Notes: generated from the sequence alone by a model not told the origin. A DNA stretch of 64,000 nucleotides from Ascarosepion bandense (GCA_037127315.1 JBBBDQ010001122.1:3784001-3848000); one strand, 5' to 3'; numbered from the stretch's first letter, positions 1-10,737 are shown. Translations and numbers: made by a program.

Positions 1-75
1 GCCACCAGCGATAGGGAGACGTGGAAAGCCATGATCGCCTACGTCCTGATGAGACAGGGCACATAGAAGAAGAAC
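1..75 (+). pseudogene. LINE-A 3' end (RTE-like reverse transcriptase C-terminus, partial)
   Basis: The first 66 bases read as the last ~21 residues of the LINE-A polyprotein (…SDRETWKAMIAYVLM…) followed by TAG and an AGAAGAAGAA tail. The same ending is seen at 1360-1740 (minus) and 41270-41755 (plus). The body lies outside the window. Seen: residue match between the three copies. Inferred: it is the extreme 3' end of a non-LTR element. Confidence 0.75.
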
Positions 76-186
76 TAGCCCGTGCATACAGTTTGATGGC
101 CTAGACAACGTTCTGCAAGTCAACACCGCGACCATATGTTTCATTTTGAATTTAGTGTTGTCATATACTAAGTATCCCATTAGAAC

Positions 187-570
187 TGTGTTGTGACGTG
201 ACTCGATCACGTGACCGGGTTCACATATATATATATAAAGAGTGAGTCGGTTGAACTCGGCTGTTAGTTCGAGCTGAGGGCTACCGTTAACAACCATGAT
301 TACTTGCTAACTCAACCACCCATATTGTTGCAATCTAGTACGCACCATTTATATTGTATCTTCCGACTGAAGGTATTATTTCAACATCTGTGTATTGTTT
401 TGCCATTCGACGATACAACAAACGGAAAAGTAACTCGCCTTTATAGCGGAAGTGTGGGCCATTCAATAGCACATCGTTCAATGTATATGACGCACTACAA
501 CAGATGTATAAGAATAGATTCTCAAATAAAGAAACAGCGTTAAAATATCCCTCAACCTAAACCTGACAAC
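187..570 (+). other. Possible solo LTR or promoter-like block
   Basis: A CG- and E-box-containing stretch (TGACGTGACTCGATCACGTG, around 193) is followed by a TATATATATAAA box near 225-238 and, about 290 bp later, by AATAAAG near 525. It begins TGTTGTGACG and ends …CCTGACAACT. Promoter, then polyadenylation signal, within 400 bp and with TG/CA-like edges is the layout of an LTR. I see no second LTR, no primer-binding site and no clean target duplication. A unique promoter-like sequence is an alternative. The 79-residue frame at 304-543 has no recognisable features. Confidence 0.25.
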
Positions 571-605
571 TAAACTTCCATAAAGCAAATATCAGAAGTG
601 GTGGG

Positions 606-735
606 CACCTCAGCGTGGTGTAATGGTTGGCAAACTTGTCTCACTAAAACCAGTTACAACTGAGTAGTGAGTTTGATTCTCACTGGGTCTCCCATACTTT
701 CGGCCTTGTGCCACATCTAAGCGGCGCTTAGAAAT
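606..735 (+). mobile_element. SINE-C copy 1 (tRNA-derived)
   Basis: tRNA-like promoter: box A-like TGGTGTAATGG at ~615 and box B-like AGTTTGATTCTCAC at ~671, then a short tail region ending GGCGCTTAGAA. The same unit recurs at 757-886 and 61556-61690. Pol III promoter function is inferred from the box spacing. Confidence 0.7.
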
Positions 736-756
736 CAACCTACAAATATTGGGAAC

Positions 757-886
757 CTTGGCGTGGTGTAATGGTTGGCAAGCTTGTATCACTAGAACCT
801 GTTGCAACTGAGTAGTGAGTTTGATTTTCACTGGGTGTCCCATACTTTTGGCCTTGTACCACATCTAAGCGGCGCTTAGAAGATCA
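757..886 (+). mobile_element. SINE-C copy 2 (tandem with copy 1)
   Basis: Second copy of the same ~130-bp tRNA-like unit, about 150 bp downstream of the first in the same orientation, with a handful of substitutions (GGGTGTCCC for GGGTCTCCC). The arrangement suggests a local tandem duplication including ~20 bp of spacer rather than two independent insertions. Confidence 0.7.
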
Positions 887-1340
887 AATATCAAAAGTAG
901 TGGACCATCAAGTCCAGAATGTAACTTTTAGTAACTAAATGAACATTGGGAACGTATAAATATCTTGGTGAGTTCATGCCCGATCGATTAAAAGCTGTTT
1001 ATTGATTATGTTTTTTAATTCCTTTGATTTTTTACGGTTTATCAATCTATTGCAGGTTATTTAAAGCTAGAAAATATTTATAGATTGTAAAGATTCTTTT
1101 TTGTTTGTTTGTTTTTCTAGATTAAAGGTGGCTCCACACATGTCTCCTAACCAAAATGAAACATTAAAAGAACATTCCATGGTAGGTTGTACGATGGTGA
1201 CTTCAGACACATGGTTATGCTATAAGTAGACGATTTCCAAGTATTGTCACGCCTGTGACCAGAATTACTATGATCTATGTCTTGGATTTTCAAGCTAACA
1301 TTTTTAATATAATCGCTTTCAGAATCTGGTCTAGGGGTTT
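887..1340. other. No gene recognised
   Basis: AT-rich sequence without a plausible coding frame or a repeat that I can match elsewhere in the window. Confidence 0.5.
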
Positions 1341-1745
1341 AGATGTTTTTCTTCTTCTTCTATGTGCCATGGCCCTTCAGGACGTAGGCGATCATGGTTC
1401 TCCACGTCTCCCTATCGCTTGTGGCTCTTAGTATGTTTGCTCCTGTTACACCTCGCAACCCCCGTTCCGTCATCCACCTGATCAGGCCCTGCAAATATGT
1501 TATCCGCTGCCTTCCTCTGTCTCTCTTTCCTTCTATCTGGCTAGTCAGTATCAGGTTCTCCAAGCTCTCCTTCCTCATTACGTGTCCCAGGAACTTCAGT
1601 TGTCTCTTCCTGATGCTCAGTATTAATTTCCTTTTTGTTGCCATTCTTTCCAACACTTCATCGTTGCTTGCATGCTCAGTCCACGATACTCGCAGCATCC
1701 TTCTGTAGAACCATATTTCCGCTGCTTCCAGTTTTGTCCTAATTT
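1341..1745 (-). pseudogene. LINE-A reverse transcriptase C-terminal domain (5'-truncated)
   Basis: An open frame of 112 codons on the minus strand (1360-1698), extendable upstream to 1740 as RTKLEAAEIWFYRR, encodes the C-terminal end of an endonuclease/reverse-transcriptase polyprotein. It shows WFYRRMLRVSW, then a basic block (KRKLILSIRKRQLKFLGHVMR), then EGKRDRGRQR and the terminal SDRETWRTMIAYVLKGHGT. This order is familiar from RTE-like non-LTR elements of many animals. No catalytic palm motifs are present because the copy is 5'-truncated. In this family full elements are several kilobases, so this is about one-tenth. The AAGAAGAAGAA-type tail (TTCTTCTTCT on the plus strand at ~1350) marks the 3' end. 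It is not an independent gene. Confidence 0.85.
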
Positions 1746-2094
1746 TCGATGTTCACTTGTGGTAAAATGAATATTCCTACAATCGTCGACCAAACATAAC
1801 ACAACCAAGACAAAAATTTTACAAAATGACCAGCAATAAAAGGTCGATATTCCGAAACATATCAAACGGTTTTAAAGAAACAAAAGAAGTAAGTGAACAT
1901 CTCCAAGGCATCACATTTGCTTTCATTGAACTTTATTTCAGCCTATATCACTACCTAAAATTCAGTACAAATGATGCCCTGGTGTGAGTGTTAATTAAAA
2001 AAAAAAAAAGATGGCAGAAGACTGCAAATTTTATGAGAATATTTACTGCCTTCTAGTATGCATCTACTGCACTCGTATCGTTATCAGCATCGAT

Positions 2095-2935
2095 AACGAA
2101 AGAAAGAAAAAAGAAAGGGATGAGCAGATTTTTATATATTGATATAAATACATTCAGATAGAAGAAAAGTGGATGAAGAAGAAAAAGAAAAGCAAATAAG
2201 AAGATGAATAAACTAGGTGAATAAGAAAAGGGGGGAGGAAACAGATGAAGAATAAAAAAAGAGAAAGTGGATTAGGAAGAAAAGAAGTAGATAATGGCGA
2301 TGAAAAAGAAATGCAAAATGGGGAAGTAAAAGAAGACGAGGAGAAAGAAGAAATTTCAGAAAGAAGAAGAAGAAGAAGAAAAAGAAGAAGATAATAATGA
2401 ATGATAAAATAAAAAAGCTAGATGAATAAATAAATGAAAGAATATTAATATGCGAAAATGAAGAAAGAAAGAAAGAAAAGATAAAGGAGAAGAGAAGCAA
2501 AAATATTATTTAAAAAAACGAGGGAAAAATGAAAAATGAAGAAAAATTGAAAAAAAATAGAAAAAATGAAAGTGAAAGAAAGGAATCTGTAAAGAAGAAT
2601 TTCAAGAATTCAAGAAAAGAAAAGAAAAATGATGAAAGAATACTGAGAGGGTGATGAGATTGAAAAAGGATATCAAGAAAAAAAAGAAGAAAGACATGGA
2701 AAAACTAAATAAGAGAGAAGAGAAAAAGAAAAGAAAGAGATAATACAAGAGAAAAAGAAACATAAAGAGCAATAAAAGAATGAAAAACTTTTTCAAGATC
2801 ATAAAAAAGAAAAGGGAGAACTGTAAAAAAAAAAAAAAAAGAAAAAACGTAAAAAAATAAACGAGGCTGGATAAAGAAGAAAGAAAAATCAACGGAAGGC
2901 CAATGATTAAAACATGAAAACATTTTTTGTCTCAC
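2095..2935. repeat. Long polypurine tract (A/G on plus strand)
   Basis: About 800 bp in which the plus strand is almost only A and G (GAAGAAGAAA-like, no fixed period). It produces spurious F/L/S-rich frames on the minus strand. It may form triplex DNA; no element boundaries are visible. Confidence 0.85.
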
Positions 2936-3354
2936 TCACGAAGAAAAGAATAATTAAAATGACTTAAACGATGACAAACGTGTCAACCACTGATTGGAGA
3001 TATGAACGAAAGACTCAGCCAGTCATATAGTTAACAAAACTTAATCCGTACGACTTCGCGATGTCTAGCTTACAATTAAATTTCTCTCGCGAATGAAGCG
3101 AACAGGAAGGGGTCACTTTTCCGGTTCGTACTAATTTGACTTATAAGTAATCTACATTTTTCTGTTATTGGTCAACACTTAAATCTTAATGGGGAATACA
3201 ACACTTGTATTTTTTGGACCTCAAAGCACTGAGGGCATGAAAAGAAAAGGCCAGTTCGTTGGGCAACATTTCAGAAAACAATGGTTTCTTAATTTATACT
3301 TTAGAAACAATGAAATATAATAAAATTTTCATTTATTCTGTCTCTAATCGGAGT

Positions 3355-3780
3355 TTCGTTAGTTGTTTAGCAACATATCAACACCTTATGGGTCATTCGA
3401 TGCGGAAATTTATTTTTTAGAAGCATTAATAATTGCTTTTACAAAAAAGTATTACTAATGATATTTTTCCTTACAGAAATGTACTCCTGGTAATATTTTT
3501 CCCTTACAGAAATGTATTTCTGGTAATATTTCGTTCCTTACAGAAATGTATAGCTGGTAATATTTTGGTAATATTCTTTCCTTACAGAAATAAACTGATA
3601 GTATTATTTTTTCCTTACAGAAATGTATAACTGGTAATTTTGTTTTTATTTTTACAAAAGAAAATTTTTTTATTTATATATTTTTTTACTATAAAAATTT
3701 TATTTCAGGCTTTGTTTGACTGTAAGTCCTTCGTGGTCGATTGGTCTTAGCCACTTCAGATAATTAACGGTTTCCTTTAA
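3355..3780 (-). mobile_element. NA-Tc1 internal fragment with ~31-bp degenerate tandem repeats
   Basis: The segment starting GTTTAGCAACATATCAAC matches the interior of the complete element at 49084-50240 in reverse orientation (GTTTAACGGCATATC at 9361 is the same point). Between 3440 and 3650 lie about six degenerate copies of a ~31-bp unit containing CCTTACAGAAATGTA and TGGTAATATT. The copies at 9530-9680 and 49440-49560 have related repeats. Confidence 0.55.
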
Positions 3781-4454
3781 GGGACGCAGGGTCTTATCCT
3801 GCTAGTGCACGCACATTTTCTTAGCAAGATTTCTCGATTATTCAGGCCGGTAGATGTAAAAGAATATACTGTTTAATTATACAAAAAAATGAAAAAAAAA
3901 ATAAATAAATAAAATAGAAACAATATCTACTCCATAACGAGTATTCATTCAAAATAATGGTTAAATAAAAAAATATGTCAGAGTTAATACATTTCTCATA
4001 ATATGTGATTTTGATAGGCAGGTTGATGAAATTCCAGGAATAAAAAGACAAAACGTGATGAAAATATTCTATAAGGCCTTTTAACTAAACCAAAGCACAG
4101 AGACAGATTTTAACGTTGCAATTTTTGGCTACGCTTGAGTCCTTTTTAAACGAGACGAGAAAATTCCGTGTCCGAAAATTCCGAATTTAAAATATTTTTC
4201 TTCGTTCTTCGGTTTAGTCAAAAGGCTAATATGTAATAAATATCACCAATTTTATTGCTAATATTGTTTGCATTTTGTTGTTTTTGTATTTATCAAATCT
4301 TAATAAGCGGCCTGTTAAATCCCCCCCACACGCATATATATATATGTATCAGAAAGCAGTGAGGGTACAGAAGAATCCAAAGGAGCATCCAGTACATACA
4401 GTGGTAGAATAACTCTCTAAGAGAGCTCTAAATATATATGTATATAAATACATA
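3781..4454. other. No gene recognised
   Basis: AT-rich spacer with a short (TA)n at 4336-4346. Nothing that I can assign. Confidence 0.5.
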
Positions 4455-6027
4455 CACTCCCGATCAAAGATTTAAGACCACTTAAAAATCTTCAAAATAA
4501 ATTTTTTTTTACAGATAGATTTTAAACTCCTCCCACTTAAGGTTACCAATACTACAATCTAAAAGGTTATGGAAACAAAAAGCTACATTCCAAACATTTT
4601 CTTTAAAAATTTACATTTTTATAAAATGAGGCGATTTACACATGATCAAAATTATACGACCAGAGACAAAAATTCTATGAAATTGTACAAAAAGTGTATG
4701 AAAAGTGTATGAAAACATTCAACAACCAAATTTAATAATGAAATCTACTTCCACTGCTTTTAATGACTTCAAAAATTCTGTCGGGCATGCTAGAAATAAG
4801 CGTTTTCATTAAGGTGCGGGGGATGTTGCTCCAGCTTCTGAAGATGGCTTCACGAAGTTCATTTTTTGTTGAATATTGTTTGCCATTTCGGTAAACATCT
4901 CTTGTCATCCATCCCCAAACATTTTCAATTGGGTTCAAGTCCAGTGAGCATGCAGGATGCCCCAAGAGATGGACCCCATTTTCTTGTAGAAAGGTCAAGG
5001 TCCGTCTTGCAGTGTGGATTACAGCATTATCCTGTTGGAATAACCATCCATTCCCACACAAACGATGGCCCTCCATCATCAAAGATGCTTTTTGTAGCAT
5101 ATTAACACAACTAGCCGCTCTCTGATGACCCTGCATCACCTGGAGCGCCATCGTCCCTCTGTAAAAAAAGACACCCCATACCATTAGGGACCCTCCACCA
5201 CTATGATGTGCGGAGAAAATTTCAGGAGGCATGTTTTTGTTATACCAATATCGTTGGAAGCCATCAGGACCATCGAGATTGAATTTTTTCTCATCAGAAA
5301 ACAGGACTTTCTTCCACTTCTTAACGTCCCATGTTTGGTATTCACGACCAAACTTTAAGCGGTCCACCTTGTCATGTGGAAGCAGCCGAGGAATTTGTTT
5401 ACGCATTTTATTTACCAGGCCTTTTTGTCTTAAGTGTCGCCTGATGGTTACGGGACTGCAATCAGCATCTGTGACTGCCTTAATTTGACTAGAAGAAAGT
5501 CCCCCGTCTTTCATAACAACCCGTCTTATTCTCCTACTCAATGCAGGAGAAATCTTTTGGGGCCTACTAGAGAATTTTGCTTTTCCATAATTCTCACTGT
5601 TCTTTAGAAAGTTGCAAATCACAGTTTTACTGCGATTTACCTTAGCTGCGATCGCCCGCTGTGACAAACCTTGCTTATAAAATTTTAGAATTCGAGAACG
5701 CTCAACTTCGGTAAGTTTGCTTGCTTTAGGCATGGTAACACCTTTACGCAGTGATTGCTAATCTGTAACTGATCTAAAAACATTTTTTAAATTACCATAG
5801 ATCTAACAATTTATACCCCTGGTCTTATAATTTTGATCATGTATAAATCGCCTCATTTTATAAAAATGTAAATATCTAAATAAAATGTTTGGAATGTAGC
5901 TTTTTGTTTCCATAACCTTTTAGAGTGTAGTATTGGTAACCTTAAGTGGGAGGAGTTTAAAATCTATCCGTAAAAATAAATTATTTTTAAAGATTTTTAA
6001 GTTGTCTTAAATTTTTGATCAGAAGTG
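4455..6027 (-). mobile_element. Complete Tc1-family DNA transposon with 207-bp terminal inverted repeats
   Basis: The element is 1573 bp and flanked by TA on each side (4453-4454 and 6028-6029). Its ends are inverted repeats of 207 bp: left 4455-4661, right 5821-6027. They begin CACTCCCGATCAAAG and CACTTCTGATCAAAA and stay alignable over the whole length, with scattered substitutions. Inside lies one uninterrupted transposase gene on the minus strand. Length, TA duplication and gene content are those of the Tc1 group (long-ITR, Tc3-like layout). The ITR differences (several percent by eye) suggest the copy is not brand new, but the open frame argues against great age. Confidence 0.93.
4732..5733 (-). 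CDS. Tc1/mariner transposase, DD34E, apparently intact
   Basis: The 333-residue protein catalyses cut-and-paste transposition into TA sites, acting in the nucleus on the flanking inverted repeats. Residues ~7-50 form the first helix-turn-helix ([20 protein letters not shown]) and ~60-115 the second paired-like domain ([10 protein letters not shown] … [12 protein letters not shown]). They are separated by SSRPQK at 55-60, a degraded form of the usual GRPRK hook. The catalytic triad is complete: D147 in FSDEKKF, D235 in [11 protein letters not shown] and E270 in LNPIENVWG. There are 34 residues between the second Asp and the Glu, hence DD34E. Odd points: [12 protein letters not shown] replaces the usual PxxSPDLNPIEN, and the hook is weak. 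The ATG at 5731-5733 gives the typical MPKxxxL N-terminus. The gene is the only one in its element. Whether it is active cannot be told from sequence. Confidence 0.93.
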   Translation of the reverse strand: MPKASKLTEVERSRILKFYKQGLSQRAIAAKVNRSKTVICNFLKNSENYGKAKFSSRPQKISPALSRRIRRVVMKDGGLSSSQIKAVTDADCSPVTIRRHLRQKGLVNKMRKQIPRLLPHDKVDRLKFGREYQTWDVKKWKKVLFSDEKKFNLDGPDGFQRYWYNKNMPPEIFSAHHSGGGSLMVWGVFFYRGTMALQVMQGHQRAASCVNMLQKASLMMEGHRLCGNGWLFQQDNAVIHTARRTLTFLQENGVHLLGHPACSLDLNPIENVWGWMTRDVYRNGKQYSTKNELREAIFRSWSNIPRTLMKTLISSMPDRIFEVIKSSGSRFHY

Positions 6028-6058
6028 TATAGAGCAAATATAAGAAAAATTAAGGCAG

Positions 6059-6161
6059 ACACGTTATTTCATGGTAAATCGGGGGTATAAACCTATTTCA
6101 GGCGAACCACCATCAGCTTCCATCTTTATTGTACAAAGGATTTTACAATGAAATAACGTGT
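6059..6161. repeat. Small foldback: 14-bp perfect inverted arms
   Basis: ACACGTTATTTCAT at 6059-6072 is repeated inverted at 6148-6161, with a 75-bp loop. It begins 30 bp after the Tc1 element. A tiny MITE or the end of the adjacent repeat is possible. Confidence 0.5.
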
Positions 6162-6262
6162 AATATTCAAAAGTGCTACCGTATAATTGTATTGAACACT
6201 TTTAATACAACTGTGTACTGGTCTAACCTAATTAGGACCAAAAAGTAAGTAATTATATATAT
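6157..6262 (+). repeat. Interspersed repeat, paired with 34867-34980
   Basis: ATAATTGTATTGAACACTTT and CTGTGTACTGGTCTAA followed by GACCAAAA and (TA)n are shared with 34867-34980. About 100 bp align in both. The class is unknown; placement next to (TA)n is like the ribozyme-bearing repeats elsewhere in the window. Confidence 0.6.
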
Positions 6263-6722
6263 ATTACGAAAATTAACGAAACTTGGTTATAAACAACCGA
6301 CAATTTGAAATGATTTGTTTGAACATTATTTTTGATCGATACTCGTATTTAAGTAGATATCCTGTTTTTAATCAAACAGTATTATATATTTATTTTTACC
6401 GGCCTGATTATTTACAATAAATTTTTGTTACGAAAATGTGTATCCTTCGGCAGGATTCGAACCTGCGACCCCTATCCACATAGAGGAAGCCACCATGTGA
6501 TAGGGCGCGTCTTAGAACTCTCGACCACAAATGACGATCAGTCTAACCGAAGTCAAATTAAGCCTATAACACAATTTTCGAATTCATCGTAATAATCATC
6601 TCTGCTCTGAAATGTATCGTAATATCAACAAATGTAAACATGTTACGGAAATTAACGAAGATTAACGCGACTTGGCTATAAACAACCAACAATTTGAAAT
6701 GATTTGTTTGAACATTATTTTT
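6262..6722. repeat. ~70-bp direct repeats flanking a tRNA-like segment
   Basis: TTATAAACAACCGACAATTT and TGAAATGATTTGTTTGAACA at ~6281-6325 recur, with few changes, at ~6676-6722. About 320 bp with a tRNA-like sequence lie between them. This may be a local duplication or a long target duplication around an insertion. Confidence 0.6.
6438..6537 (-). other. tRNA-like sequence (Leu/Ser-type, pseudogene or SINE head)
   Basis: Read on the minus strand it has GGTCGAGAGTTCTAAGACGC (D-arm/box A) and GTCGCAGGTTCGAATCCTGC (T-arm/box B, perfect stem), with a long variable region as in tRNA-Leu or tRNA-Ser. The 3' acceptor GAAGGATAC has no matching 5' strand, so it is not an intact tRNA gene. Confidence 0.55.
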
Positions 6723-6737
6723 TATTTTTATTATTTC

Positions 6738-6743
<6 letters not shown>

Positions 6744-6812
<69 letters not shown>
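6744..6812. repeat. (TA)n followed by (GA)n microsatellite
   Basis: A TA run (6744-6780) abuts AGGGAGAGAGAG…, a compound dinucleotide tract. Confidence 0.95.
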
Positions 6813-6814
<2 letters not shown>

Positions 6815-7426
6815 GTCTTATATTAACGTTAGTAAAGATCAACATCTAATAGCAATAAACAAATTAAAAAATAATTTTACTATTTTAAAATGATGACAAT
6901 ACATTCCAGTACTGCATTCTATAAGTAATGCCCAAAGACAGATAGTGATAAATATATTATATTATAGATATAAATATATATTATAGATTAATTACATTAC
7001 TCACCATCAGCGATGCGTCAGAAGCATTCCGAAATATGGTTTGTCACAGGAAAGATCCTTTAAAACATCGCTGAAGTAAGTTTGACAGATTTAGAAAATA
7101 AGGTCAATCTCAAAAAATAGGTCACGAAAAGGTTGTCCTGCCGAGTGTAGCAATGGCCTACTTTTATTTGAACTCTAGAAAAATACTGCTGTTATGGTTG
7201 GAGAATTCGCTCAAAACTGAATTCAAGATCGTCAACGTAATCTGAAAAAAACAAAAACAAAACAAGCATGAAACAATAGAGAATACTTGCATTTCCCTCT
7301 ACTCCGGTATTTTCAGACCGGGTAATAATAACAAAACGTATATTATACAAATATATAAATGATTCCGTCAACGACATTGTGAGAACAGTTGTGCTAAATC
7401 CCCACTTAAATACACCCAAAAAAGAT
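6813..7426. other. No gene recognised
   Basis: AT-rich sequence. The 75-codon minus frame at 7192-7419 lacks any recognisable motif. Confidence 0.5.
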
Positions 7427-7772
7427 GTTTTTTTTTAATCATATTTTTTTTTTTAATCGTATCACCCCAAGCAAGGCGGTAACGCCACTGATGTGCAGGG
7501 GGCTACGTAATAGTGAAAAGATTGGAAAAAAGAAAGCCGGAAACCACATCCTAAACAGGGAACAAGGGATGAGCCTCTACACCTGTTCAATAGACGTAGG
7601 TGGAGTGTGAACCGGGCGATAGTTTAGTCTATCTACTCCAATTGAAAAGAAAAAAGAAAAGAAAAGTGAAAAGATTGGAAAAGAGAAAGGAGAAACCACA
7701 TCCTAAGCAGGGAACAAGGGATGAGCCTCTACACCTGTTCAATAGACGTGGGTGCAGTGTGAACCGGGCCAT
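7427..7772 (-). mobile_element. VNTR element, two 145-bp units plus LINE-B-like tail
   Basis: In minus sense the element runs GCCCGGTTCACACTGCACCC … twice, then GTAGCCCCCTGCACATCAGT and GTTACCGCCTTGCTTGGGGT, ending ATACGATT plus a poly(A) tract (T-run on the plus strand at 7427-7454). The same layout with six units is at 21231-22150. Confidence 0.8.
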
Positions 7773-7951
7773 CTAAAAGTATTTAGGCATGCGTTGGCGT
7801 CGTACGCTTTGAGCTACCGTCGATCATTATTACAATTGAAGCATTTGTCACTTTTAGAAATTATGAGTGTGTTTCATACGGTTCTGAAAAAAAAAAAGAA
7901 AGAAAAAAAGACAACTACTTTAATCAGTCCTAAGGTCTTGGTGTCCCATTA

Positions 7952-8272
7952 TCTATATGTAAACTTATTTATAAATGGAACTTTGTCTGTGTGTGTGTGT
8001 GCCTGTGTGTGTGTGCCTGTGTGTGTCCGTTACCTATAGACTCCGAAACGGCTGAACCGATTTTTTTGAAAATTTACACAGTTGTACTATAAGCATCTGC
8101 GAGTGTTCTTAGCTAGGTTCTGTGTCGAGGTACCCCCGATAAATATAGAAAATCGGGTTATAGAAAGAAGTGGTTCGATTTTAATCAAATTTGATACACT
8201 CATAGACAAAGACATAAAAAACGATATTCAGAAGTTTCAAGGTTGCAGTTCTTACAATCGTGTAGAAAATCG

Positions 8273-8310
<38 letters not shown>

Positions 8311-8695
8311 GCAAGATGTTTGTGTGTGTGTCTGTTTAACTGCCTGTATGTCTGTACTTTTTTCAGCCGTTTTATTTTAGTTTTTGCTACGAGTTTTGCT
8401 CTAAGTAGGTATAATTCTAGTTCTTAGTCTCAGCCATGATACCATTTACTCAGAGGACTTATTTAGCCTTCAAAATTCAGTTTACGACGAAAAAACTTAT
8501 TTGATATCGATACCAGGAAATAAAAATTTGACTTACATCCATTCATTTTTCTTTCAGTCTATGGTTTCGCTTTAACTGGAAACAACTATTGCGGTTTAGT
8601 CTTTCGTGACAACGTCCAAAGAGTCTGAGCTTCAGGACCATGGATTAGTTTTAAAGCTTTCATTATTCCCGAGCAACGCCGGGCTATACTGCTAG
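7952..8695 (+). mobile_element. Non-autonomous Helitron, ~744 bp
   Basis: It starts TCTATATGTAAACTTATTTA directly after A (7951) and ends with a short GC-rich hairpin (CCCGAGCAACGCCGGG), eight bases, then CTAG (8692-8695) followed by T. TC at the 5' end, hairpin plus CTRR at the 3' end and insertion between A and T are Helitron hallmarks. Internally, at ~8275-8310, a (TA)n and a second 5'-type start (AAAGGCAAGATGTTTGTG) show that it is a composite of two related elements. No Rep/helicase coding is present. Confidence 0.75.
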
Positions 8696-8851
8696 TAATA
8701 ATATACGACCCAATTTATATTGTTCGGTTTGTTGTCCTCATCTTTATTTCTATATTCCCAACATTTCCGCCGTTATACGATCTGACCTTTTTCAGGTGAT
8801 TAGAATTTCGAACTGAACCCTTTATTTCGTTCACAGGGGCAAATTCTTCTA

Positions 8852-8963
8852 GTGTCAAGGACACATGGCTCAGTGGATAAAAGTGTTGGTTGCATTCAGT
8901 GACTTGACTCAAAGAGTTGTGAGTTCAATACCTAAGTACAGCTTAGGTGAAAAAAAAAAAAAA
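8852..8963 (+). mobile_element. tRNA-derived SINE with A-tail
   Basis: Box A TGGCTCAGTGG and box B GAGTTCAATACC are 50 bp apart, followed by CAGCTTAGGTG and an A13 tail. The length (~110 bp) is that of a tRNA-only SINE. Confidence 0.65.
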
Positions 8964-9339
8964 GAATTACAGAACTGAGTTATAGAGAGATAACTGATAC
9001 GTATACATCTAGAAGAGGCATGACTCATGGAACTAGAACGATTTACCACACAAAGATTTTGACGAAAGGGATTGTTAACGGTTTGAAAATTTATATCTCA
9101 ACCGCCTTTTGCTATTTGAAGAAAGTTGGGTTCCAGAAAAACGACTGATTTTGGCCAATCAAAAAAAATGTCATTTTTCACCACGACAACCTTAAGACTT
9201 CATGTTACAGAACAGACCTTGCAGAAAATTAAAGAATTGAAATAGGAAAGCGTCGAAGAATATCCGTATTCTCCTGTCTTAGCTCGTTTGGATTTTCATA
9301 TATTTTAGTTTCTACGTAACAATTTGAATGACAAAAGAA

Positions 9340-9895
9340 CTGAGTTTGGGTTTGAATTTTGTTTAACGGCATATCCACCACTGTGGGGTATTTAATGCCA
9401 AAAAGGTACGCTTTTAAGGTATTTTTTTAAATGTTCGATTATACCAAGAAAGTTGATTTAGTCAGATTTTGATTAAAAATCAATTTTCTTTTTAGAAAAC
9501 TGAAGATGTCTTCTAGTTTTGTATTAAAAAATGTATTGCAGGTAACAATATTTTCCTTCAAAAATGTATTAAGGCAATATTTTTTCATTCTAAAATGTGT
9601 TATGATAATAATCTTTTTCCTTAAAAAATATATTGTTGGTAATATTCTTCTTTCAAAAATGTATATTTTTCTATAAAAGTTTGTTTATATGTATATTTCA
9701 ATAAAAGTTTATTTTTATACTTTCATAGTGTTAACTATTTGCTCATAGCTGGGATCCTAACTGGTGTTACCACTCCGGGTCAGAGTGGACCTTGAAACAA
9801 CAGCAATTAAGAGGTGGTTCCATGCTCCTCACAACCTCCCAATCAGAGGCCTTGCTGTCGGGTGTAGTTTACCGTCATACCCAGGACCGACAAAA
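9340..9895 (-). mobile_element. NA-Tc1 internal region, reverse copy (holds an empty piggyBac site)
   Basis: Collinear in reverse with 49190-49950: GTTTAACGGCATATCCACC, then GCCAAAAAGGT, then the ~31-bp repeats, then GCTGGGATCCTAACTGGTGT and GAGGTGGTTCCATGC, ending at CATACCCAGG. At 9414-9417 a single TTAA lies exactly where the 49-kb copy carries a 222-bp MITE. The 63-codon frame at 9764-9955 is not a gene. Confidence 0.75.
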
Positions 9896-10200
9896 GAATT
9901 GACTTTGTACAATCAGTCGAAAACTAACTCACAACCATCTTCCAACAGAAAATAATTTTTTTACGAAAATGGCATCAACAACCTTGTAGGAATCGGTTGA
10001 AAAAAACAATGGAGACTATGTAGTTGAGTAAAAAAATGATTTTTGTAAGTATGTAAAGTTTTGTTTTTAATTTTCGTATCGTACGCAAAATTTGGCAAAT
10101 ATCTTCTAGAAAGACATAGCTATAGAAACGTTACCCACTATAAATTTAATACATGCTATAATGGTTAATCTATAATTTATATAATGACTAACCTGCATAA

Positions 10201-10230
10201 TACACACACACACTGTGTGACTGTCTGCTG

Positions 10231-10282
<52 letters not shown>
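10201..10282. repeat. (CA)n/(TG)n microsatellite
   Basis: A short ACACAC run, then an interrupted TGTGTG run of more than 40 bp. Confidence 0.95.
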
Positions 10283-10303
10283 CTATAAACGCTATGATAT
10301 ACA

Positions 10304-10430
10304 CTACCGGCCATAATTATTAGGCCATCCCAGTTTTCAAAACATGATGTATTTCATACTATTTTTTAGTATTTATTGCCAAATGAATAATTTTAAATGA
10401 AAATGGAGTGGTTCTTTTGTTGATATTGCA
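10304..10430 (+). mobile_element. Solo NA-Tc1 terminal inverted repeat
   Basis: CACTACCGGCCATAATTATT and the following ~110 bp match the left end of the element at 49084. It breaks off in a (CA)n tract. Confidence 0.75.
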
Positions 10431-10511
10431 CACACACACACACACACACGCACACATATATATATATATTTATTTATTTATTATAAATTACAGTTTAGAA
10501 CATGTACAAAT

Positions 10512-10577
10512 TATAATCTACTACAAAGTGTACATTTTGTTTCGACATTGAAAGGAAAATGTATCATCGGGTAGTAC
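10512..10577 (-). ncRNA. Hammerhead-ribozyme-like motif (decayed)
   Basis: Minus-strand order: CTAC stem strand, CCGATGA (for CUGANGA), stem II ACATT…AATGT, C, GAAAC, stem III AAA…TTT, cleavage triplet GTA, then GTAG to close stem I. The U4 position is C, so it is probably inactive. The flank runs into ATTTATTTATT and (TA)n, as at 14104 and 63039. Known: such ribozymes occur in Penelope-like elements and animal retrozymes. Confidence 0.5.
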
Positions 10578-10737
10578 GAAAAGAAAATAGAAATTCTTTA
10601 TTTATATTTAGTGAATTGTGTGTGAGAGGTACGTGGGGTGGGAAATGGGAAATTAAAGTTGTAAGTTGTCAGAATTTGAACGAAAAGAGGGAAGGGGTAG
10701 TGGATAGAGGATAAATATTCATAGCTCTATTTTATAT

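Noticed and set aside
2213..2935. F/L/S-rich frames on the minus strand
   Set aside because: By-product of the polypurine tract; no motif and no codon structure.
4866..5488. Plus-strand frames opposite the Tc1 transposase
   Set aside because: Antisense shadows of the real gene at 4732-5733.
6438..6537. Functional tRNA-Leu gene
   Set aside because: T-arm and D-arm look good but the 5' acceptor strand does not pair with the 3' strand.
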